Source of the DNA: Deltaproteobacteria bacterium
GTDB lineage: Bacteria; Desulfobacterota; JADFXK01
Reading direction: 5' to 3'
Length of the DNA stretch: 8,844 nt
NCBI GenBank assembly: GCA_015233285.1
Contig: JADFYA010000129.1
Span: 1-8,844, forward strand
Positions within the stretch are counted from its first letter, which is position 1. Each line of letters starts with the position of its first letter. The translations under genes and the position numbers were made by a program. Positions 1 to 5,844 of this stretch are shown one piece after another. Under the pieces are notes generated by a model. That model saw only the letters and a program-made list of their open reading frames with translations. It had not been told where the DNA came from and made no database searches.

Positions 1-436
1 TTATTTTTTCAATTTGTTCACAAACATCATTTTTGGCGGCCAGGCATGACAGCATATGCCCGGTTTCTTCCAGGATCAATCTTAGATATTTGACCAGGTG
101 CCTGGCCGCGTCCGGGATATGGGAGAAGCTGTAAAAACTGATTCGGGTCGCAATGGATCTGATGATGTTTTGGATGTCTTCTTGAGCCATATTGATTTCA
201 TGGATATCTTCCCGGTCGATGGGCGTAATGAAGGTAGAAGCCAGCTCCCGGGCTATGTCGCGGGAGAGGAGATTGCCTTCTACCTCTATCTGATTAATAA
301 GTTTGCATTTTTCTTTAACGTCTGTAAACTCGGAAAAAATATTATCCAGAAGGCAAGCGGCGTCCACCACTTTCTGGTTTTGCTTCTTGAACAGCTCGAA
401 GAACTTGACTGTTTTGGGAAATAAACTTATGCCCAT
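1..436 (-). CDS. DUF47/PhoU-like phosphate-transport accessory protein, N-terminal part (runs off the left edge)
   Basis: The minus strand reads 145 codons from ATG at 436-434 without a stop to the window edge. The protein opens MGISLFPKTVKFFELFKKQN and is almost entirely helical. Residues 70-80 read ITPIDREDIHE, the conserved signature of the DUF47 (PF01865) branch of PhoU-like four-helix-bundle proteins; EVEGN at 51-55 sits where the family has an acidic E-x-E-G-D metal-site motif, with Asn replacing Asp. Family members are about 210 residues, so roughly two thirds is present. They are usually encoded next to a Pit-type low-affinity phosphate transporter and are thought to modulate it; that partner would lie beyond the left edge and is not seen. 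The start is fixed by an in-frame TAG at 448-446. The ribosome site is weak (GAAGG about 13 bases upstream). Family assignment is firm; the phosphate role is inferred from the family. Confidence 0.85.
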   Translation of the reverse strand, partial: MGISLFPKTVKFFELFKKQNQKVVDAACLLDNIFSEFTDVKEKCKLINQIEVEGNLLSRDIARELASTFITPIDREDIHEINMAQEDIQNIIRSIATRISFYSFSHIPDAARHLVKYLRLILEETGHMLSCLAAKNDVCEQIEKI

Positions 437-541
437 ACGTTTTCTCTAGCCTTCTTTTATGATGTGACGTTTACCTCCTGGGAAGAAACGCGGTTTTCTC
501 CCCATGCTTGGAGGTGAGTATATCTTACTATAATCATTAAT

Positions 542-564
542 AAAAAAATAGGAGGGCGGCCCTC
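542..564 (-). terminator. Possible factor-independent terminator or attenuator on the minus strand
   Basis: Read on the minus strand, GAGGG (564-560), a three-base loop and CCCTC (556-552) form a GC-rich five-pair stem. Three bases later comes a run of seven T (548-542). The stem is short, but the layout is that of an intrinsic terminator. It lies about 105 bases upstream of the DUF47-family start, with no recognised gene upstream to terminate. It may therefore act on leader transcription, or mark the end of a small RNA or decayed gene. Confidence 0.4.
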
Positions 565-691
565 GCGTATTTGCCGATGCCGCAGGTCAAATATCCCATA
601 GTTGAGGTCGGTGTCAAGCAAAAACCGGGTTACCGGCCAAAAAGCATAAGCCCAAGGAAGCAAGGGCTGTTCCGAGAGTGAAAGTGGCGGT

Positions 692-734
692 TTGTCCGGG
701 CATTAACATAACAATATAAACGGACAAGCTGCCC
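692..734. repeat. Two overlapping, mutually exclusive inverted repeats
   Basis: TTGTCCG at 692-698 is perfectly complementary to CGGACAA at 721-727. GGGCA at 698-702 is perfectly complementary to TGCCC at 730-734. The two stems interleave and share base 698. The link lengths make a simultaneous pseudoknot unlikely, so they would more naturally be alternative hairpins. The spacer is AT-rich. Function is unknown. Confidence 0.35.
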
Positions 735-898
735 GATAAGCTCTGCGTCTTCCATTACTTCTATTGAGTTGTCCGAGATCTGGAGTTTAATCCCTGAGGT
801 CACGGCTGCCACAATTAACAAATTAATAAATTATCGAATTATTTTGACTGATTACCGACCATCACAGAATTTTTGGCCCGAACCCGGGGTTTTCTAAT

Positions 899-927
899 TT
901 GACTTGGCATGTCATTCCTGATATTTT
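899..927 (+). promoter_or_regulatory. Sigma70-type promoter for the GAPDH gene
   Basis: TTGACT (899-904, five of six consensus bases) is followed after exactly 17 bases by TATTTT (922-927, four of six, keeping the first TA and last T). Transcription would start near 934, leaving a leader of about 58 bases before the ATG at 992. A second TTGACT at 844-849 has no good -10 box at proper spacing. Confidence 0.55.
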
Positions 928-991
928 TAAATACCCTAATTAACGGATTGAAGCATCGGTCCCGCAACCCGCAACAAACAAGGAGCAGATC

Positions 992-2248
992 ATGGGAAGC
1001 GATACACTTTTTAAATTAGGCATCAACGGCCTGGGCCGGATTGGAAAGTTGTGCCTATGGAATCAAGTGGGTCAGAGGTACTTTTCCGAAATTGTGGTCA
1101 ATATGGGACGTCCGGTGGGGAGATCTTTAACCGATCTGGCCGATTTCATTGAACGGGATTCTACTTATGGCGCTCTCCACCAATACCTTTATGGGTGCTA
1201 TGCCGATCGGGTCATTGAAGAAGTGAATGACGCCGCCGGCACCATGCGGATCAACGGGGTGCTGGTCAGGTTCTTGAAGGAAACCCGCAATCCGAAAGAA
1301 CTTCCATGGGGTAAGCTCGGGGTTGATCTGGTCGTGGACGCCACGGGAAAATTCTTGGACCCGGCTGCTCCGGCCGATGACCCTAAAGGCTCTTGCCGCG
1401 GACACCTGGCAGCCGGGGCTAAGAAGGTCATCGTATCCGCCCCGTTCAAAATTAAAGATGTTAATTCGCCTTTGCCGCCGGACGCGGTGATGACGGTGCT
1501 GGGCATTAATGACCATGTTTTTGATCCGACGCGCCATAGCGTTATTTCCAATGCGTCTTGCACTACGACTTGTCTGGCCTATATGATGAAACCATTACTG
1601 GATTATTTTGGGGCCAGGAAAATGCTCTCCGCCTCTATGGCCACGGTTCATGCCGTTACCGGCGGTCAGGAAGTTTTAGATCGGCTGCCGGATGCCGGGG
1701 CCACGGATCTGAGAAAAAATAGAGGCGTGTTCAACAATATTATTTTGACCTCCACCGGGGCCGCCGACGCCCTGGCTTATATTATCCCGGAGATGAAGTC
1801 CATCGGGTTTATTGCCGAGTCTGTTCGTATCCCTACGGTTACCGGTTCGCTGGTTATGCTGGTGGCGACCTTGCAAGATGAATCTGGCGCCGACCCCATC
1901 AGCCGGGAATTGATCAACGAAATCTATAAACGGGCTGCGGCTAAGGATGCGAAAGGATTTTTGCAATACACCGAATCCCAGAATACTTCAATGGATATCG
2001 TCGGCCGGCCGGCCGGTGCGGCGATTATTGAAGGCCATGAGACCCGGACCCGGACTGCCGGGATCAGCCTGGATTTGAAAAATGTCATGGGCATTCCTAA
2101 GGATGCATTGAAAGCCATGCCCGATACGGTGATCGACCTGCCGGTGACTCAGGCGGTGGTTTTTGGCTGGTATGATAATGAAATGGGAAGCTACACCAAC
2201 ATGCTCTGTCACTGGACGGTGGAGATACATAAGCGTATGAAGGGATGA
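992..2248 (+). CDS. gap: Type I glyceraldehyde-3-phosphate dehydrogenase, long variant
   Basis: This cytoplasmic enzyme oxidises and phosphorylates glyceraldehyde 3-phosphate to 1,3-bisphosphoglycerate, reversibly, in glycolysis/gluconeogenesis. The N-terminal Rossmann motif INGLGRIGK is at residues 11-19, VVDATGKF at 114-121, and the active-site motif NASCTTTC at 187-194 with catalytic Cys190. TVHAVT at 218-223 supplies catalytic His220, STGAADA is at 254-260, the phosphate-binding RIPTVTGS at 279-286 (Arg279), and WYDNEMG at 393-399. At 418 residues it is about 85 longer than the usual 330-335; extra residues lie around 121-137 and 295-350. The position that normally holds the Asp binding the NAD adenosine ribose (IND after the second beta strand) reads NMG at 37-39, so coenzyme preference may differ. 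The start has AAGGAG at 980-985, six bases from ATG. No other glycolytic gene is adjacent. The family is certain; NAD versus NADP preference is open. Confidence 0.93.
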   Translation: MGSDTLFKLGINGLGRIGKLCLWNQVGQRYFSEIVVNMGRPVGRSLTDLADFIERDSTYGALHQYLYGCYADRVIEEVNDAAGTMRINGVLVRFLKETRNPKELPWGKLGVDLVVDATGKFLDPAAPADDPKGSCRGHLAAGAKKVIVSAPFKIKDVNSPLPPDAVMTVLGINDHVFDPTRHSVISNASCTTTCLAYMMKPLLDYFGARKMLSASMATVHAVTGGQEVLDRLPDAGATDLRKNRGVFNNIILTSTGAADALAYIIPEMKSIGFIAESVRIPTVTGSLVMLVATLQDESGADPISRELINEIYKRAAAKDAKGFLQYTESQNTSMDIVGRPAGAAIIEGHETRTRTAGISLDLKNVMGIPKDALKAMPDTVIDLPVTQAVVFGWYDNEMGSYTNMLCHWTVEIHKRMKG

Positions 2249-2294
2249 GCCGGACCGCGTCCTGTAGGTTAAGTTTATCAATAAGGTTTAACAA

Positions 2295-2323
2295 ATGGCA
2301 CATGTTATCAAGCGTATCATAAT
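2295..2323 (+). promoter_or_regulatory. Likely rubrerythrin promoter with repeated heptamers
   Basis: ATGGCA (2295-2300, four of six -35 bases), a 17-base spacer and CATAAT (2318-2323, five of six -10 bases) lie 34 bases ahead of the rubrerythrin ATG. The heptamer TTATCAA occurs inside the spacer (2305-2311), upstream (2275-2281) and near the ribosome site (2338-2344). An imperfect dyad, CACAT at 2299-2303 and ATGTG at 2322-2326, brackets the promoter. This suggests separate control of rubrerythrin, but no regulator is identified. Confidence 0.35.
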
Positions 2324-2356
2324 GTGGCGACAATAACTTATCAAGAGGAGATAATA

Positions 2357-2851
2357 ATGAGCAAGACTGAAAAAAACTTGAAAGAAGCATTTGCCGGTGA
2401 GTCCCAAGCCAACAGAAAATATCTGGCCTTTGCCGACCAGGCGGACAAAGAAGGATTTAAAGCGGTGGCCAAATTATTTCGGGCCGCGGCCGCGGCTGAA
2501 ACCATCCACGCCCACAAACATCTGAAGGTGATGCAAGGGATCAACGCCACTTCGGATAATTTGAAAGAAGCCATTGCCGGAGAAACTCACGAATTTAAAA
2601 GCATGTATCCGAAAATGATCGCCGAGGCCCAAGAAGAAGGCAACCGGGCGGCCGAGATGAGCTTTACCTATGCCAACGAAGTGGAAAAAGTCCATGCCGC
2701 CTTGTACCAAGAGGCTCTGGACAACCTTAAAGATTATCCTGAGCATGATTTCTACGTCTGCCGGATTTGCGGGCATACCGTAGCCGACGAAGCCCCGGAC
2801 CAATGCCCCGTCTGCGGTTCGAAAAAGAATGGTTTTTGTAAAGTCGAGTAA
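2357..2851 (+). CDS. rbr: Rubrerythrin (diiron peroxidase with C-terminal rubredoxin domain)
   Basis: Rubrerythrin reduces hydrogen peroxide to water with electrons from NADH or rubredoxin systems and is typical of anaerobes. The 164-residue product has an N-terminal ferritin-like four-helix domain (about 1-128). Diiron ligand motifs are visible: Glu15 in AFAGE, Glu48 and His51 in AAETIHAH, Glu76/Glu79 in AGETHEF, and Glu110/His113 in EVEKVH. The C-terminal rubredoxin-like domain has paired iron-binding cysteines CRIC (135-138) and CPVC (150-153). I place the start at 2357 because GAGGAG at 2345-2350 stands six bases upstream and family proteins begin near this Met. An in-frame ATG at 2324 would add 11 unrelated residues and has no ribosome site. 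Length is slightly short of the 190 residues of the Desulfovibrio type but normal for the compact form. A cytoplasmic oxidative-stress role is well established for the family. Confidence 0.95.
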   Translation: MSKTEKNLKEAFAGESQANRKYLAFADQADKEGFKAVAKLFRAAAAAETIHAHKHLKVMQGINATSDNLKEAIAGETHEFKSMYPKMIAEAQEEGNRAAEMSFTYANEVEKVHAALYQEALDNLKDYPEHDFYVCRICGHTVADEAPDQCPVCGSKKNGFCKVE

Positions 2852-2858
2852 GCAGATT

Positions 2859-2873
2859 CGGAACCCTGTTCCG
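2859..2873 (+). terminator. Hairpin after rubrerythrin, without a U-tract
   Basis: CGGAAC (2859-2864), loop CCT and GTTCCG (2868-2873) form a six-pair stem eight bases after the rubrerythrin stop. No T-run follows, so it is at best a Rho-type or mRNA-stabilising 3' end. Confidence 0.3.
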
Positions 2874-2912
2874 TTCCGGGCGATAAGACTGATCCCAACC
2901 CAACTAACGCCT

Positions 2913-2974
2913 ACCGCAAAGATACAGGGAGTCGACTCTTTATTTTTTTCTCGTGCTCCCGTCTTCTTTGCGGT
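2913..2974 (+). promoter_or_regulatory. Long inverted repeat with U-rich loop ahead of the radical SAM gene
   Basis: ACCGCAAAGA (2913-2922) pairs perfectly with TCTTTGCGGT (2965-2974). After a 4x4 internal mismatch, GGGAG (2927-2931) pairs with CTCCC (2956-2960). The 24-base loop contains the palindrome GAGTCGACTC in part (2929-2938) and a T-rich run (2939-2950). The structure ends 31 bases before the TTG start. It may be a leader element for the downstream gene or a processing/termination structure for the upstream one. The inner palindrome plus T-run could be a weak terminator competing with the long stem. Confidence 0.4.
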
Positions 2975-3005
2975 TTCGACTTAGACCACCCGGACACACT
3001 CTGTA

Positions 3006-5504
3006 TTGGAAAACAATTTGGAATATCGATCTGATGATTATCAAGACTTCTTCCCTTGGGTAAGCAAACCCAGTCAGTATATGGGAGGAGAGATAAACTC
3101 CCTCCGTAAAGATCCGGCCAAGGTTAAATTGACCGTGGCGCTGGCCTTTCCCGACGCCTATGAAGTGGGCATGTCTCATCTGGGTTTAAGAATTTTATAT
3201 CATTTAATCAACCAGCAAGACGAGATGGCCGCGGAAAGGGTCTTCGCCCCGTTGCCGGATATGGAGTCCCGGCTGAGACAAAGCGGACATCCCTTAACGT
3301 CGCTGGAAAGCCGGCGTCCCCTTGACCAGTTCGACGTTATCGGATTCAGCCTCCAGTATGAACTTGGATATACAAATCTGCTCAACATGTTGGATTTGGC
3401 CGGGATACCTCTACGGGCGGCCGACCGGACGGCTAAGCATCCGCTGGTTATCGCCGGTGGTCCCTGTGTGTTCAATCCGGGGCCGGTGGCGGTCTTTTTC
3501 GATGTGATGGTGGCGGGGGACGGCGAAGAGACTTTGTTGGCTATTTGTCAAGCTCTTATCGCCCATAAGCATCATGCCGTATCCAGGGAAGACAGCCTTA
3601 AGGAACTAGCTAAGCTGCCCGGCGTTTATGTGCCGTCAATCGGTCAACCGCCGATTAAGAAGGCGATCGTCACTGATCTGGATGCGGCCTTCTTTCCTAC
3701 CTCGCCGGTTGTTCCCTTTGGTCAGATCGTCCATGACCGGTTGAGCCTGGAGATCGCCCGTGGTTGCGCCCGTGGTTGCCGCTTTTGCCAGGCCGGTTAT
3801 CTGTACCGGCCGGTACGGGAAAGAAGCCCCCAGAAAATTCTTTCCCTGGCCCGGCAGATGCTGTCTCAAACCGGATACCAGGACATGACGCTGCTGTCGC
3901 TAAGCGCAGGAGATTATACCTGCTTAGAATGGTTGCTGCGGCATGTGATGAATGAACACGCCCAAGAGAACGTGGCCATATCCTTTCCGTCTATCCGGGC
4001 CGATCGCCTGACCCCCGTGTTGATGGAAGAGATTAAGCGGGTCCGCAAGACCGGGTTTACCATTGCCCCGGAGGCCGGGAGTGACCGTCTCCGCCGGGTG
4101 ATCAATAAGAACCTGACTGATGAAGACGTTATCGCTACAGCTAAGAATGCCTTTGACCTGGGCTGGAATTTGATCAAGCTCTATTTCATGTTCGGGCTGC
4201 CTTCAGAGACCCAGGCCGATCTGGCGGCTATCGGGGAGCTGGCCAGGAAGGTGGCCGCCACCGGGCGCAGGATGAGGCGCACCCAAAACGTCAATGTCAG
4301 CCTGGCCGTGTTTATCCCCAAGCCTCATACCCCGTTTCAATGGGCCAAGCAGTTGGACTTAAAGGAATCATTAGAAGTGATCGAGTACTTTAAGAAGCAC
4401 CTGACCGGCCGGGGGATCAATCTAAAATGGAATCATCCCCGGCATAGCTTTTTGGAAGGGATATTCTCTAGAGGGGATGGCAGGTTGGCTCCGGTATTGG
4501 AGACGGCGTTTGCCTCTGGTTGCCGGTTTGACGCCTGGACTGAATATTTGCGCTTCGATCTGTGGCTAGACGCTCTTGATAAGCATGGGATTGATCCTCA
4601 GGCATTTTTGGCCGAGCGTCCTTTGGATGGGCCGTTGCCGTGGGACATTATCGACCCCGGCATAGATAAAGATTTTTTGATTTCTGAATATGAAAAATCC
4701 CTCAGGGGCGAACAGACTCCGGATTGCCGCCGGGGTGACTGTTCCGGATGCGGGGTATGCGACCACTCATTGGTCGAGATGAAGATTTATCAGCCGGATA
4801 GCGTTCCCATCAGTGAAAATGTCCGGCCGGTAATTCCGGTTCAGGTGGACAAGCCCTTTCTGGTCAGGATCCACTTTACCAAGACAGAGGATGCCGCATT
4901 TTTCGGGCATCTGGAAATGATTAGCATTTTTAGCCGGGCGCTGCGCCGGGCCGGATGGAACCTGGTCCACACCGAAGGTTTTCATCCCAAACCCAAGCTG
5001 GTCTTTTCACCGGCTTTGCCTGTCGGAATGGAGAGTTTGGACGAGCACCTGGACGTGGCCCTGGTCGAGCACCAGGACTTAGAGGCCATAGGCGAGCGGT
5101 TGAGCCAAACATTACCGCGGGGATTACGGGTGACATTAGTGGCTCCGTTGCCGCCGAAGCGAAAAAAGACCGCCACCTTAATAGAAATTGAATATGTTGT
5201 GGAGAACCTCACGGCCGACTTTGAGACGGCCCGGTTGGACCAATTTTCAACGGCTGAATCGTTTGAAACGACCAAGACCAGCGGCTCGGATAAACGATCC
5301 AAGACAATCGACCTGAAGACTATCGTCACTCAGATTTCTCCAGATAGTCCCCACCAGATCACCCTCGTCTTGAGATCGCCGGTGCATGACCTGGTGCGGC
5401 CATTGCCGGTGATTAAAGCCATTTTCGGTTTTGATGATCAACAAGCCAAGGGTTTGCGGATGACTAAAATCCGATCTGTTGAGGTCAACCCGGAGTCGGT
5501 TTAG
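3006..5504 (+). CDS. TIGR03960-family radical SAM protein fused to a DUF2344 domain
   Basis: The 832-residue protein belongs to a bacterial family of unassigned function commonly encoded beside ribonuclease G. An N-terminal B12-binding-like region (about 40-220) includes FPDAYEVGMSHLGLRILYHL and IAGGPCVFNPGP. The radical SAM domain (about 245-470) carries CARGCRFC at 254-261; Cys254, Cys258 and Cys261 should hold the 4Fe-4S cluster that cleaves S-adenosylmethionine. A second cysteine group, C-x4-C-x2-C-x2-C at 574-585 (Cys574, 579, 582, 585), could bind another cluster or zinc. From about 617 to 815 lies a DUF2344 (TIGR03936) domain, recognisable by HLEMISIFSRALRRAG and GFHPKPKL. In some genomes the two parts are separate genes, so this is a natural fusion. 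The start is TTG: an in-frame TAG at 2982-2984 leaves no other start before Met26, and residues before Met26 (FFPWVSKPSQY) match the usual family N-terminus. The ribosome site is poor. An RNA-modification or translation-related role is only inferred from the rng linkage. Confidence 0.9.
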   Translation: MENNLEYRSDDYQDFFPWVSKPSQYMGGEINSLRKDPAKVKLTVALAFPDAYEVGMSHLGLRILYHLINQQDEMAAERVFAPLPDMESRLRQSGHPLTSLESRRPLDQFDVIGFSLQYELGYTNLLNMLDLAGIPLRAADRTAKHPLVIAGGPCVFNPGPVAVFFDVMVAGDGEETLLAICQALIAHKHHAVSREDSLKELAKLPGVYVPSIGQPPIKKAIVTDLDAAFFPTSPVVPFGQIVHDRLSLEIARGCARGCRFCQAGYLYRPVRERSPQKILSLARQMLSQTGYQDMTLLSLSAGDYTCLEWLLRHVMNEHAQENVAISFPSIRADRLTPVLMEEIKRVRKTGFTIAPEAGSDRLRRVINKNLTDEDVIATAKNAFDLGWNLIKLYFMFGLPSETQADLAAIGELARKVAATGRRMRRTQNVNVSLAVFIPKPHTPFQWAKQLDLKESLEVIEYFKKHLTGRGINLKWNHPRHSFLEGIFSRGDGRLAPVLETAFASGCRFDAWTEYLRFDLWLDALDKHGIDPQAFLAERPLDGPLPWDIIDPGIDKDFLISEYEKSLRGEQTPDCRRGDCSGCGVCDHSLVEMKIYQPDSVPISENVRPVIPVQVDKPFLVRIHFTKTEDAAFFGHLEMISIFSRALRRAGWNLVHTEGFHPKPKLVFSPALPVGMESLDEHLDVALVEHQDLEAIGERLSQTLPRGLRVTLVAPLPPKRKKTATLIEIEYVVENLTADFETARLDQFSTAESFETTKTSGSDKRSKTIDLKTIVTQISPDSPHQITLVLRSPVHDLVRPLPVIKAIFGFDDQQAKGLRMTKIRSVEVNPESV

Positions 5505-5542
5505 TCTCCAGGGTGATCCCACCGCTGAAAACGTCAGGCCCA

Positions 5543-5553
5543 AGCCGGAGACC
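5543..5553 (+). repeat. Left copy of the 11-bp target-site duplication
   Basis: AGCCGGAGACC directly abuts the left end of the 165-base element and is repeated exactly at its right end (5719-5729). Confidence 0.75.
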
Positions 5554-5718
5554 CAATGCTGTTGAGTTAGCGGCACGCCTGACCTTCTTCGGATGAGATA
5601 AGATTCCCCGCTTCGCTCGGAATGACAAATTTACATCGTCATTTCGGATGGTCCACCCCACTGTCATTTCGAGCGAAGCGAGAAATCTTAACGTCTCACC
5701 CTTAATTCAACAGCATTG
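5554..5718. mobile_element. MITE-like non-autonomous element, 165 bp, between the radical SAM gene and rng
   Basis: The element begins CAATGCTGTTGA (5554-5565) and ends with its exact reverse complement (5707-5718); similarity of the inverted ends extends to 15 of 17 bases. It is bracketed by identical 11-bp direct repeats, AGCCGGAGACC, as expected of a target-site duplication. It has no reading frame of useful size. Inside lies a second long inverted repeat (5599-5627 with 5662-5690), and between the outer and inner arms both sides share a GG-x-TGAGA segment, so most of the element is an imperfect palindrome; the left arm has about 19 extra bases. Short palindromic elements with long target duplications are usually moved in trans by a related full-length transposase; duplications of about 9-13 bp are typical of IS4-like enzymes, but the source family is not shown here. 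It lies wholly between genes. Confidence 0.75.
5599..5690. repeat. Internal palindromic repeat of the MITE-like element
   Basis: The 29-base arms 5599-5627 and 5662-5690 are reverse complements at 26 of 29 positions, around a 34-base centre. The core of the right arm is TCATTTCGAGCGAAGCGAGA, a sequence type I recall as common in dispersed intergenic repeats of many bacteria. A truncated further copy, GTCATTTCGGA, begins at 5639. Two of the three mismatches would be G-U pairs in a minus-strand transcript and the third in a plus-strand transcript, so RNA from either strand would fold strongly. Confidence 0.7.
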
Positions 5719-5729
5719 AGCCGGAGACC
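5719..5729 (+). repeat. Right copy of the 11-bp target-site duplication
   Basis: AGCCGGAGACC follows immediately after the right terminal inverted repeat and is identical to 5543-5553. The bases beyond the two copies differ, so the duplication is exactly 11 bp. Confidence 0.75.
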
Positions 5730-5844
5730 TGGACTCTGCCGTGGAGCGGTGGCGCGTTTTGTAATGACAGCCCGCGGCCGCAGATCAAAATGATAATCCG
5801 ATACAGGGCGCGGTTGAGCCGGTGACGCTTGACCGGGAGGCTAA

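Larger units (their letters stand above)
437..991. other. Divergent intergenic region, no convincing gene
   Basis: This 555-base stretch separates two divergent genes. Two minus-strand reading frames, 663-457 (68 codons) and 821-630 (63 codons), both need TTG starts, lack good ribosome sites, overlap each other and resemble no family I know, so I do not call them genes. The region holds a sigma70-like promoter for the rightward gene (899-927), a terminator-like hairpin on the minus strand (564-542), and two overlapping inverted repeats at 692-734. A consensus-like AGGAGGT on the minus strand (478-472) is not followed by any start codon at useful spacing. AT-rich sequence at 517-548 could hold the promoter of the leftward gene (TATACT at 522-517), but no acceptable -35 box accompanies it. 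Confidence 0.5.

Noticed and set aside
98..424. A 108-codon plus-strand reading frame at the left end
   Set aside because: It lies opposite the DUF47-family gene, whose minus-strand translation has a clear family signature; the plus frame has no recognisable features.
692..734. H-type pseudoknot riboswitch from the interleaved stems
   Set aside because: One connecting loop would have zero bases across a five-pair stem, so both stems cannot easily form together; kept only as alternative hairpins.
457..821. Two minus-strand frames (663-457 and 821-630) as small genes
   Set aside because: Both need TTG starts, lack ribosome sites, overlap each other and cross the terminator-like hairpin or the inverted repeats; no family resemblance.
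905..920. Sigma54-type promoter from TTGGCAT before the GAPDH gene
   Set aside because: The GC that should follow ten bases after GG is absent; the sigma70 match at 899-927 is better.
2324..2356. Upstream ATG start for rubrerythrin
   Set aside because: It has no ribosome site, overlaps the probable -10 box, and adds 11 residues not found in the family; the ATG at 2357 has GAGGAG at good spacing.
3200..5329. Many overlapping reading frames opposite or within the radical SAM gene
   Set aside because: They are shadows of a well-supported 832-codon gene and contain no family motifs.
5554..5718. The MITE-like palindrome as a simple transcription terminator of the radical SAM gene
   Set aside because: No T-run follows either hairpin, and the exact flanking duplication is better explained by transposition.
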